From Epinephelus fuscoguttatus (Eukaryota > Chordata > Actinopteri > Perciformes > Serranidae), in the NCBI RefSeq assembly GCF_011397635.1, contig NC_064773.1, forward strand, positions 24,406,449-24,470,448: a DNA stretch of 64,000 nucleotides. The letters run 5' to 3'. Made by a program: the position numbers and the translations under genes. Shown piece after piece: positions 54,716 to 64,000 of this stretch; positions within the stretch are counted from its first letter, which is position 1; each line of letters begins with the position of its first letter. The notes below the pieces were generated by a model that made no database searches, was not told where the DNA came from, and saw only the letters and a program-made list of their open reading frames with translations.

Positions 54716-57700
54716 GTGAGGAGGGGGTTGGTGTGTGTGTGTGTGTGTGCATGTGTGTTTTGAAAAAGGAACTGAGTCTAATCAGTTACATCTCACTGTG
54801 TCTTTGCTGTGTGTAAATGTAAGTGTGATTCCTATCAGCTGCTGTGTGTATACTCACGTGAAGCACAATATTTTCTGGACAACAGGCAAAATGACTGTAG
54901 TTATACTCCACAGACTTGTTGTTATGTATGTTTAAAAGCTGGCTTTAAAATTTCAGTTGAAAGGATATGATTTATTACTCAAAGTTAAAAGCGTTCACTG
55001 CTTCTCGAGTGTGTGTAAGTGTCACCAGATTGGTACATTTGGCTGAGGCACATTCACATGACCTTTTCTTCTCTTCTGGAATGTGGAACAAATGATTTAC
55101 GTGTCTATTTTTGGGAATTTTATAGAGGAGGGTGCACCATTTTGCAAAAATGTAATATTTCAGTTTGATAGGTTTCTTTATGTTTTGGCTCAGTTTAGAC
55201 ATATAGGCTGCACAGTACATACAGTACATGCAATACATATAATGTTGTGGTACTAGACTACATCATATTGAGAGGTGTTTGTAATTTTTTGTCCTTCTCA
55301 TTTACATAAATGAGGGGGCAAAAAATTAGAAACACCTGTGGTTATAGTGCAGTCCATTACACAACCATCACCACTAACTATGATCTCAATTATACACATA
55401 TAACTGAATTATAAACATCTATAACTGTCAAAAAACTGAACATTAGAGATATCATAAAAGTAGATTTTGGATTGGATTGCATTAGACTGTGCAGGTGTAC
55501 CTAATAAAGTGGCCACTGAGTGTATTGAGATATGTATTTCTAAAATAGAGTCTGTTTAACGACAGCATTTAAAGCAGTTCTCAAATTCTCGACCAGCTGC
55601 ACAATATCTGTACATTATGTTAATGTTCACACTAAGAGCACTGGCAAGTACATGTGTCTACGTATAGGAGACAATCAGGACCAGGCATCAGGGGGCAAAA
55701 AAGAAGGGGAAAATTATTTATTTTGCATTATGATAATGAAATTGAAATGCCCAGAATGAAGTTGAAATATCAAGAATTAAGTTGAAATATTGAAAACAGA
55801 ATAGGTAAAAGAGCAGCATGGTGGTGTGGTGGTTAGCACTCTCGCCTCACAGCAAGAGGGTTGCCGGTTCGATCCCGGGCGTGGGAGCCCTTCTGTGTGG
55901 AGTTTGCATGTTCTCCCCGTGTCAGCGTGGGTTCTCTCCGGGCACTCCGGCTTCCTCCCACAGTCCAAAGACATGCAGATTGGGGACTAGGTTAATTGAT
56001 AACTCTAAATTGTCCATAGGTGTGAATGTGAGTGTGAATGGTTGTTTGTCTCTATGTGTCAGCCCTGTGATAGTCTGGCGACCTGTCCAGGGTGTACCCT
56101 GCCTCTCGCCCGATGTAGCTGGGATAGGCTCCAGCCCCCCCGCGACCCTCAAGAGGATGAAGCGGTTAGAAGATGAATGAATGAATGAATGAATAGGTAA
56201 AAATATCTAGACTTATTAGAAATGCCAACAATAAAGTCAAAATATCGAGAATAAAGTCGAAATGTCATGAATTAAGTTTAACTTTCAGTATTAGTGCCAG
56301 GCATAAGAAGAGATAAATCAGAGGAGGAAGGTTTTTTGTTTGTTTGTTTGTTTGTTTTTTGCATATTCTCGAAATTTTGACTTATTTCTTATGATCCAAT
56401 ATTTAAAATTAAAAAAAAATCTTGATTCTCTAATTTGTTCTCCTTGAACCTGGCCCCAACACTCTTCTGTATCTTTAAGCATTTGAAAGCTCTATAAATA
56501 AAATATATCATATTATTTTAATATTTGGAAGGAGTGTCAACAGAAATGCATAGTTACAGTATGATGCCATGAGTAATGGAAAAACTGAAATAATTATTTC
56601 AAGTTCCGGCACCAATCCCCTTCAGAAAAAATTAAAAATTATTTATTATTTTAATTTTCTTAAATTTTGATTCATTATTTTGTTTTTTTTTATACTTTAT
56701 TAATCCAGTCATACTGTCAACTTATATTTATGTTGACTTTACTTAAATGTTATCAAATTTAAATATATTTGCTTTAAAAAGACTGGATTCGGCCTTTAAA
56801 ACACTCAGTATGTGTACTTTTTTATAGGGACAACAGTTTATGTTACAAAACAAACATCAGGACAATAATTTTATTTCCTCTGCTGACTACAAAATTTTTG
56901 TCAAAATTTAATAACTTACATTTTGTGAAAGATAAAGAGTGGACAAAGAGCAATGACAAATATATTAGGGAGAGACATGGGAAAAAAAATATTATGAAAA
57001 TCAACAAAGTTTGCTAAATTAAACAACATTACAATGTCATTCATTTGATACTGCCATAATATATGTGTACATTTTTAATTGTGAATTGAAAAACAAAAAT
57101 ATATTGACAACTGAACTGATCTTGTCTGACCAAACTGCAGCACTTACTGTGTATTTTTGAGACAACTAAATTATTTGTGTAAACACAATATAAACATGCT
57201 TTCTTTTCATGCTGGACATTTAACTTAAATGCTTAAATTGACTCTGTTTCCAGGCAGTTTTTTTCACCTTTGCTACGTGTCTGAATGTTTTGGAGGTAGC
57301 ATGGCTGCAGTCATCCCAGTGACACATTCCCACGAGTCAAGTCTGCACCTCGCAACTTCCTGTTAAAGGCTCGATATAACCAGTTTCCCAGTAACTGTAA
57401 ATCTATTATAATGAGAGGAGCTGTCAAACAGTAACTGACATTTCATATTGTTATTGTTATTATTATTGTAGATATACAGCTGTAAGGCCCTACCTAAAGT
57501 TGATTTTTTTGGGGGTGTATTTTGAAATTTGATTAATCAAACACAGCTAAAATTAAATATTCACTCGTGATACAACAGTGTCAAGAGTTTCTAATTTCCT
57601 CCACTGATTACATTTCAATTGACAAAGTGACTGCGACGTCCTGCTCTAACTAGAGGTGGATCGCCCACCATCATATATTATGATTCCCTGCTTGTTAGCT

Positions 57701-60323
57701 CTGTGTGAGGCCATTTAAAGTGCATGTTATCCAACAGCGAGTGGACAATGGGACTAAAGGCCTCCTGCTGCTCTGTAGATTGGCTCTGCTGATAGAAACA
57801 AAGCCTTGGGGCCTCTGGAAGACAACAGGCAGCGCTGTGCCCATCACACTGCTTTACATCAGGCTGCAGGCCCGGTTTTTGGTGGTCAGGCTTGTTAGTC
57901 AGCCCCATGGTGCCGTCAAAATACACACCCTCAACTAACCAAACTGGTTCTGTCATCAAACTTAACATTTAGGATGGATTTTAAAGGGACAGTTCACCCC
58001 AAAATCAAAAATACATTTTTTCCCTCTTACCTGTAGTGCTGTTTATCACTCTAGATTGTTTTGGTGTGAGTTGACAGGTGTTGGAGATATCGGCCATAGA
58101 GATGTCTGCCTTCTCTCTAATATAGATGGCACTCAGCTTGTGGTGCTCAAAGTGCCAAAAACACACATTTGAAAAACTCAACAGCAATGTCTCTTTCCAG
58201 AAATCATGACCTGGTTACTCAAGATAATCCACAGACCTTGTTGTGAGCAGTTACATGTAGGAACTATTGTCTTTCTGCTGAACTACACCCTCCAATGGTA
58301 TCACTCCACAGAAGGAAGCATGCTTTTTAACTTGGTTGAACACCCAACTCGTCAAATACCAACACTTCGTCAGTGGCCCTTGGCATCAGATATGTACTGA
58401 CGGCTGAGGAACACTTAGAGCAACTGCCATAATATAAAGAGTGAAAGTCTGCATAGGGCAGGCAGGAGGGGATGTGGATGGGTCAAATAAGCTCGGGACT
58501 TTCACCTGGGAGACCACTGTTCATTTACTGTGGGAAACCAAAAGTCATTTGAGTTATTTTAGTAACAACATAGGGTTCTAGCATGTGTAACAAAGTATGC
58601 TAGTGACATGACACTGATGACTGCAATACTTTCATAAGTGTCTTATGTCATCTGCCACATGACAGAATAAGTTTCCTACAAGGTTGATGAGCATCAGAAC
58701 CAGAAACAGTGACACATGGGAAGTATGTTTTTCTAAACCTGAACACGTGTTTTGTTGCCCACACCAAAGAAAGTAAACCTAAAATCGGAAGGGGTTTTGT
58801 ACCTACTTTCTAAGTTTATTTTAAAAAAGAATATACACATTTAACTGTGCATTTCCTGTCAAAACAGAAGTTTATTTTGAAAAGACACAATGCATTTAAC
58901 CAACATAAATTGTCACACCATCCATAAGGATCATAAACTGATGCTTGAGGGGTACATACGGTGTTACAGTTGGACAAGAAGGGCCACTGACCAAGTGTTG
59001 GTCAAGATGGGAGTGAGACTGTGGTGTGCATCCGCTCATGGACAAGAGACTCATGATCATGACAGCACAAGACGTTAACGTCAATAGCATCTTCCTTGGC
59101 TGAGTTGTAACATTAGCTAGCCCAGTGATGCTAGGTGAGCTAGCAGTAGATGCACACTTCCTTCTGCGCAATGATACAACTGGTGGGTGTAGTTCGGTAG
59201 ACAGAAAGTAGTTCCTACATGAAACTGTTCACAACAAGGTCTGTGGATTATCTTGAGTAACCGGGTCATGATTTCAGGGAAGAGACATTGCTGTTGAGTT
59301 TCAAATGTATTGTTTGATACTTTGAGCCACAAGCTGAGTGCCATCCATAATATTGGAGAAAAGGCAAACAGTCCCCGTAAGTATTTGTGGGAACTTTTCT
59401 GCTTTATTGGAAAGGTAGACAGTGAAACTGAAGGGGGGTGACATGCAAAGGTCGGCTGCTTAACTTGACCCTTGGTGTGATAACATGGTCAGCATTTTGG
59501 GAAGTTCCAATTGTTCAGTTTAGGTTACGATGTAAAATTCACATAAACCTGATCGAGCTGTATTCTCCCGCCTCAGGTTAAGCGTCTGAGGGAACTAGAG
59601 AAAGAGAAGGACGCTCTGTGCTCCGGTCTGGAGGTCCTGGAGAAGGCCCGTCTCTGGTACCTCCAGCGGCTGGAGGAGAACAGAGCGAGGCAGGAAAACA
59701 TCGAAATCAAGACGGGGCTCAGCTGCCAGGAAGGTGCAGCAGAGGTACGAGGCAGGGGTGGGTATGGGGCCTCACTGATTTAACCAATCATAATTCAGTG
59801 TACTGTCACTTATGGAGTCTCTAAGCACCCACCTGTTTGTATGTGTGCAGGCTCAGTCTTGCCTCCTCAGGTCTCGCATTCAGCGGGTGAACGGCTCCCT
59901 GGGTTCCGTGATGAGTGAACCCAATGTCACCAGCTGCAGCAACCCCTCTCTGCCTGACGCGGTGGCAGACAGCGACCTCCGGTGGCACAACACAGTACTG
60001 ACTCAGGTAAGGAGAAGAGAAACTGAAGGTGAGGTAGAGGAAGGAGGAGGTAAATTGTACGTAGGCCTTGAAAGGCTTCAAACACATCTTTAAGGTCATG
60101 TTTTATGCTCATCTATTGTGAAATAATTATTTTAAAGTGAGTGTTTTTCCCCTTTAATTTGCCTTTAGTAACAGAGGATGCTTTTTCCATAACTCTTGAT
60201 TGATGATATGTCTGTATTCTTCTCCTCTGACAGGAGGTGTGTAACAAGAATCATCAGATCTCCATATTAGAATGGGAAAAAGACGCTCTCCTCGAACAGC
60301 TTGATGAGCTGCAGGCCCACTGA
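54617..60323 (+). CDS. sapcd1: Suppressor APC domain-containing protein 1-like, complete (4 exons)
   Basis: SAPCD proteins are small coiled-coil proteins; SAPCD2 acts in cell-cortex polarity and spindle orientation, while SAPCD1 is poorly known. Exons 54617-54715, 59577-59744, 59851-60006 and 60234-60323 are all phase 0 and give 170 residues. Residues 34-75 (VKRLRELEKEKDAL...LEKARLWYLQRLEENRARQE) match the SAPCD2 KELEQEKEVLLQGLE...WYQQQLQ coiled coil. The C-terminus (WHNTVLTQEVCNKN, ISILEWEKDALLEQL) matches the SAPCD2 TQEVTEKSERITQLEQEKSAL segment. The short length and lack of the long SAPCD2 N-terminal region favour SAPCD1. The N-terminal YTVVIIPLRTSLYSLDALRF is hydrophobic but no signal peptide is apparent. 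The first intron is 4.9 kb and repeat-filled. Confidence 0.8.
55810..56192 (+). repeat. Dispersed tRNA-promoter-like fish repeat with (GAAT)n tail
   Basis: GCATGGTGGTGTGGTGGTTAGC, then GGTTCGATCCC (matches the Pol III B box), CATGTTCTCCCCGTG, GACCTGTCCAGGGTGTACCC and a GAATGAATGAAT tail. The layout suggests a SINE-like element. An inverted copy lies at 52175-52550. Confidence 0.85.
56193..57980. other. sapcd1-like intron 1, AT-rich middle part
   Basis: Very AT-rich with a (TTTG)n run near 56336-56357. No gene or clear transposon is recognised. Confidence 0.5.
57983..59360. mobile_element. Long foldback element in sapcd1-like intron 1
   Basis: Left arm 58105-58335 and right arm about 59145-59360 are inverted copies. 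For example CAGCAATGTCTCTTTCCAG faces a near-complement, and ATAATCCACAGACCTTGTTG is exactly complementary to CAACAAGGTCTGTGGATTAT. The outer left part (AAAGGGACAGTTCACCCC) is not matched on the right, so the copy is truncated. The spacer is about 0.8 kb. Confidence 0.75.
59577..59744 (+). CDS. sapcd1: sapcd1-like coding exon 2
   Basis: Acceptor CCCGCCTCAG, donor GTACGA. Encodes residues 34-89, the first coiled coil. Confidence 0.88.
59851..60006 (+). CDS. sapcd1: sapcd1-like coding exon 3
   Basis: Acceptor TGTGTGCAG, donor GTAAGG. Encodes residues 90-141, a Ser/Asn-rich linker then RWHNTVLTQ. Confidence 0.88.
60234..60323 (+). CDS. sapcd1: sapcd1-like coding exon 4 and stop
   Basis: Acceptor CCTCTGACAG. 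Encodes residues 142-170, the C-terminal coiled coil ending LDELQAH and TGA. Confidence 0.88.
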   Translation, partial: EVCNKNHQISILEWEKDALLEQLDELQAH

Positions 60324-60419
60324 TGGCACACACACACATGAGCTGTAATGCAAATTTACATTGACCTTTGGGTAACACAGTTGCTAACTTTAAACCACTT
60401 GTAAATATGTATTTAAGTG

Positions 60420-60425
60420 AATAAA
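60420..60425 (+). terminator. sapcd1: Poly(A) signal of sapcd1-like gene
   Basis: AATAAA 97 bases after the stop, followed by a TGTGTGCTCC stretch. The 3' UTR would be only about 120 nt. Confidence 0.7.
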
Positions 60426-60818
60426 TTAAAGATGCATCATTAGCTTCTGTGTGCTCCTTTCAATACGAACCAGTTTTGCTGAAGCGTTGAATAACCTGAC
60501 TAGCGTGTTAATGTTGCTGTAATGAGTCAGTAACTGATTTTATCATAGCCGAGCCCTGCTGTTATATACACCATGAAATAACTTCCCATTAACAGCACAC
60601 GCTGTGAACATAATAGGGATTTGCAGTTAATCTTATAATGATACCAATAAGCCTTTTTTCCTCTTGATGTAACAATTACTGCAATTTTGGGATTCATTAT
60701 ATTATCATAAGGCTCAGACTGTTAGCTTTTAAGTACACTTTGTACTCCTGTAGGTGACTGTGTGAAAAAGGTGCAGTGGGTGGACAAAATAATAGAAATA
60801 CTTCTCAATACAGCACAA

Positions 60819-61148
60819 TAGAGCTGCAACGATTTTAAATGCCAACTATTTAAATAATCGATCAAACGTTTCAAGCAAAAATATCAAACATTTACTGTTT
60901 CCAGCCTCTTAAATTCAAGAATTGGCTGCTGATCTTTGTCATTTATGATAGTGAATAAGGAGTCTTTGGGTTTGGGGCTTTCTGGTTGGACAAAAGAAGC
61001 TTGTCACTTTTGGTTCTGGGAAATTGTGATGAGCATTTTTCACATATTTTTGAAATTTTGCATTTTTAGACTAATCGATGAGTTGATTAATGGTGAAAAC
61101 AATCAGCCAATTAGACAAGAATGAAAATAATCATTAGTTGCAACCCTA
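60819..61148. mobile_element. hAT-like MITE with TAGnGnTGCAAC termini
   Basis: The left TAGAGCTGCAACGATT and right AATCATTAGTTGCAACCCTA are inverted ends. Flanks CAGCACAA and CAGGGCAA fit an eroded 8-bp duplication. Related right ends occur at 13440-13547. Confidence 0.65.
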
Positions 61149-64000
61149 CAGGGCAATATGTCTGATGGTCGTCGGTCATTCCTGTTATGCAGCATCATTT
61201 CTGTCCCCATGGATTACTTCCTCATATTTTCTTAAAACATGTCAAATATTTATTGCAGATGGTTCAAATTATAATGCACATTAAAAATACTTTTTGTTTT
61301 ACTCTACTGGCATTTTTTGGTACATGTGCTCGAAATTACCACGTCCCTAGAGCAAAGTAATTAACACCCTACAAGAACTACAAGCCAAAATATCCCTTAA
61401 TAGCTTCATAGGCTATACAGCTATATGACTACCAGAACTATACTCATTCATTATTACTATTATTATTGTGATTATTTAACTATTTTCATAATTCCCTGTG
61501 TATCCCTGAAGTCATTTCCTCTCTGCTAGTTTGTAGTTTCTTGACTTGCACACAAAAAACTACAATTCCATTGAGACCATTTTCAGGAGGAGACACAGCC
61601 ATGAGGGAACTCAAACAAGCAAAATAGAGTGAGCATACACTATCACTCATTTTCCCCTAATGTTTCACATGTTGATCTGTATGTCACACTTTGAAGTTTT
61701 ACCCTGTCAGGCTGAATTATGAAGACAGTTGGTATGGGAAAAAAAATGTAAAAATTTATTTGATATATAATCAAAAAAATGTTGTGTTAATATGTATGTG
61801 CTAGCTTATCTCAAAATACCTTATAGATCTGTAGACCAATACAAACCAGTCCTCCCATAAAGATTAGTATTTAAGTGCCTGAGACTGGCCAGTACGTTTT
61901 CCCTGCAGTTAAACATTACACTGCTCTTATATAATGCAAACCCTGACCCAACCCTACAAAACATTGTTTTTCCAAAAGTTGTGGGGCCCAAATGCTGTGG
62001 CACAAGTACTGTACTTAAGAACAATTTAGGTATTTTCAGGTAAATAACATAACTCCGCTACATTTTTTCCAACACTTGTGTTACTTTTGAAATTAAAAGT
62101 TCACATAAAAAACATGATCAATACCTAAAATATGATCTTTTTCTGTAGATTAACTACAAAAAAATTATTCAAAGCAGTTATGAAATTGTTTCGCCTTGAC
62201 CAATTACAACATGAATGTACTGCTTGCATTTTAATGCATCAATATTTTTGGATTTTAACACTTTTATCAACATGCCACGGGTTTAATTACTATTATATTT
62301 TATCTATTGACAATGTTTAGCTGCAAAATTGGCACTATTTTTTTGTAGGAAAGCAAAATCAGTTGAATCCAAATAATTTTTCAGCACCGATACATTAAAT
62401 GTGCTTTTGCAGTGAAATTAAATTTCCAAGGCAGCAAAGAGACCTTTAAGTATTTTAGCTGAAGTGTATCAGTATTTTCCCTGCAGCATGCAGAGGACAG
62501 CCCTGCATCATTGTGTGTCCTGTTCCTCGCACTTGTTCCGTTTCCGTGTCTGAATGTGGGCTCTCTGTCTTGACATGTCGCAGCAGCCTTTCCCGGTGGT
62601 CCCGCACTGATCTTACCTCAACTGATAAACTTTATCTGTCCAAGCCATCGTGCATGCTTGCAGGTATTTTCTCTCCTGCTTTGCACAAATCTGCAGCCAT
62701 ACACACAGAGGACAACATTAGCAGAGCTCAAATATAGAAATCTAATCTCTTTTCTTGCTACATTTCAACAAACCAATCTCTGTTTCACTGCTTAGCTACT
62801 TTACTTTTCGTTTGCCTTCTCATTTTCATGCTCCATATCTTTAATCAGAATCCTTGTTTGTTTGCTCATCCTCACGAGGTGAATAGTGAAGTTATTGTCT
62901 GCAAGTGTGTGTGTACTCTGAGGTATGGTGGCTGTGTGTCCCTGCCTGTATGTGTGGAAAGATGTTTTGTTACTTTGCGCTTCAGTGACTGGCCAGAAGT
63001 TTGGGAGGTAAATGGATTTGATAGAAGAGAGTAGCACATGTTGTAACATATTCACAGAATTTGATAATGTAGGGCAGCAATACTTGCTTTGCCCGAGGGA
63101 GTGCAACAACCCTGTCACCAGAAGAAAATGTTGGCATTGTATGTTTTTTGTGAACCATGAATATGTTAAATTTTTTAAAAGAATCATATCCACATTTTGT
63201 AAAGTGGTGTAGTATATGAGCTGACTGTCATCTGGAGGTGGAGGGGATAGTGGATGGTTTGTCACCTATGCCAGGCACTGACCACTTTTTAAGGCCAACA
63301 AACAAAACCACTTGTGAAAGAAAAAGGTAGCAGGAGCGCTACTGGTGTCCCTCAGATGGCGCCCATAGATGAAAAGATATTCCCAAAAAATGCATACATA
63401 ATCAGGTCCAGGCACTCAAAGGCACTAGAAACATTAAACATACACCAAGGCACAAGCCAATACATGTTGGTGATGTATTTTTCAAACCATCTTAAGTGCC
63501 TAGACCTGCATCATTGACATGGGTGCAGATCTGATGACAAGTCTGGGGGGGGACACAATCAGTTTTGATTTTTTTTTAATTGCACGCGTGCAAATCATGC
63601 CCACAGAGCGCTTGAGATTGCCAGCATATTTCATGATTTCATAGAAGCTCATCACCATCACCAAGTCATTCAAAAAGCACTACAAAGAGAATCATATGCT
63701 TACCTTTACTGTTTATTTCTCTTAAACAGCCAGTAGTACATGGAACCAGCCATCACCCTCCTTTTCACTGCTTCGCTGTTAGTTAATGCTACTTCTAGTC
63801 TCAGGGTCTCAGGCATGTTATGTCCACTCACGTTTTCATCTCTCGCCTCTCACGGATTCCCATTTCTCCTCATCATCTTCCCTTTCTCCCAGTATATAGG
63901 ACTACTGTATACATTTGTTCAATTTCAATCATTTAAGCTATTTAGAATTGGGGGGGACAATTTGTGATTTTCAGAATTTGGGGGGGACATGTCCTCACCA
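61149..64000. other. Right-hand flank, no gene seen
   Basis: AT-rich DNA. 63275-63515 is a repeat with AGGCACT words at both ends. 63525-64000 holds a GGGGGGGACA-containing repeat that continues past the edge. Short frames at 62.5-63.3 kb have no recognisable motif. Confidence 0.5.

Noticed and set aside
55864-55880. Possible tRNA gene from the GGTTCGATCCC B box
   Set aside because: No cloverleaf or acceptor stem; it belongs to a dispersed repeat.
63985-63994. Another GGACATGTCC p53-like half-site
   Set aside because: A single half-site within a GGGGGGGACA repeat, with no p53 target gene adjacent in the window.

Overview
This is vertebrate nuclear DNA, almost certainly from a ray-finned (teleost) fish. 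The genes are split into short exons with GT-AG introns. Intergenic DNA is AT-rich and full of CA/TG microsatellites, decayed Tc1 and hAT copies, palindromic foldback elements, LINE fragments and dispersed repeats of a kind common in teleosts. No bacterial operon, CRISPR array or prophage is present.

Four protein-coding genes can be rebuilt from exon homology plus splice phase. (1) dennd2a, minus strand, 1-8828, is cut by the left edge: five coding exons carry the disordered N-terminal part, and the DENN domains lie outside. (2) slc37a3, plus strand, 15094-24186, is complete: 13 coding exons give 502 residues, with a probable non-coding first exon ending at 12281. (3) cdkn1a (p21), minus strand, 31088-32281, is complete: two coding exons give 178 residues, with a probable non-coding first exon near 35.2 kb. 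(4) A SAPCD1-like gene, plus strand, 54617-60323, has four coding exons giving 170 residues. dennd2a and slc37a3 diverge from a shared interval at 9-12 kb and are also neighbours on human 7q34; cdkn1a and SAPCD1 are both on human 6p21. The genes do not form a pathway.

Layout: 1-8.8 kb is dennd2a, whose 5.1-kb intron holds a Tc1 relic, a decayed AT-rich tandem array, a 1.57-kb THAP-bearing element inserted in that array, and a LINE tail. 8.8-12.3 kb is the divergent promoter interval. 12.3-25.9 kb is slc37a3, with hAT-like, foldback and LINE insertions in its introns. 26-31 kb is repeat-rich and includes the probable cdkn1a 3' UTR. 31-36 kb is cdkn1a and its CpG-containing promoter region. 36-54.6 kb is a gene-poor interval with two minisatellites and a Harbinger-type element nested in a foldback element. 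54.6-60.4 kb is the sapcd1-like gene. 60.4-64 kb holds repeats only.

Nothing here is clearly a new biological system. The most interesting items are the THAP-bearing element, with symmetric YY1-like motifs near its ends and a reconstructable empty site; a 52-residue in-frame tandem repeat inside dennd2a; a p53-like site in a minisatellite upstream of cdkn1a; a perfect 53-bp palindrome flanked by a 13-bp duplication; and the nested Harbinger insertion. All exon coordinates were derived by eye from sequence and splice phase.
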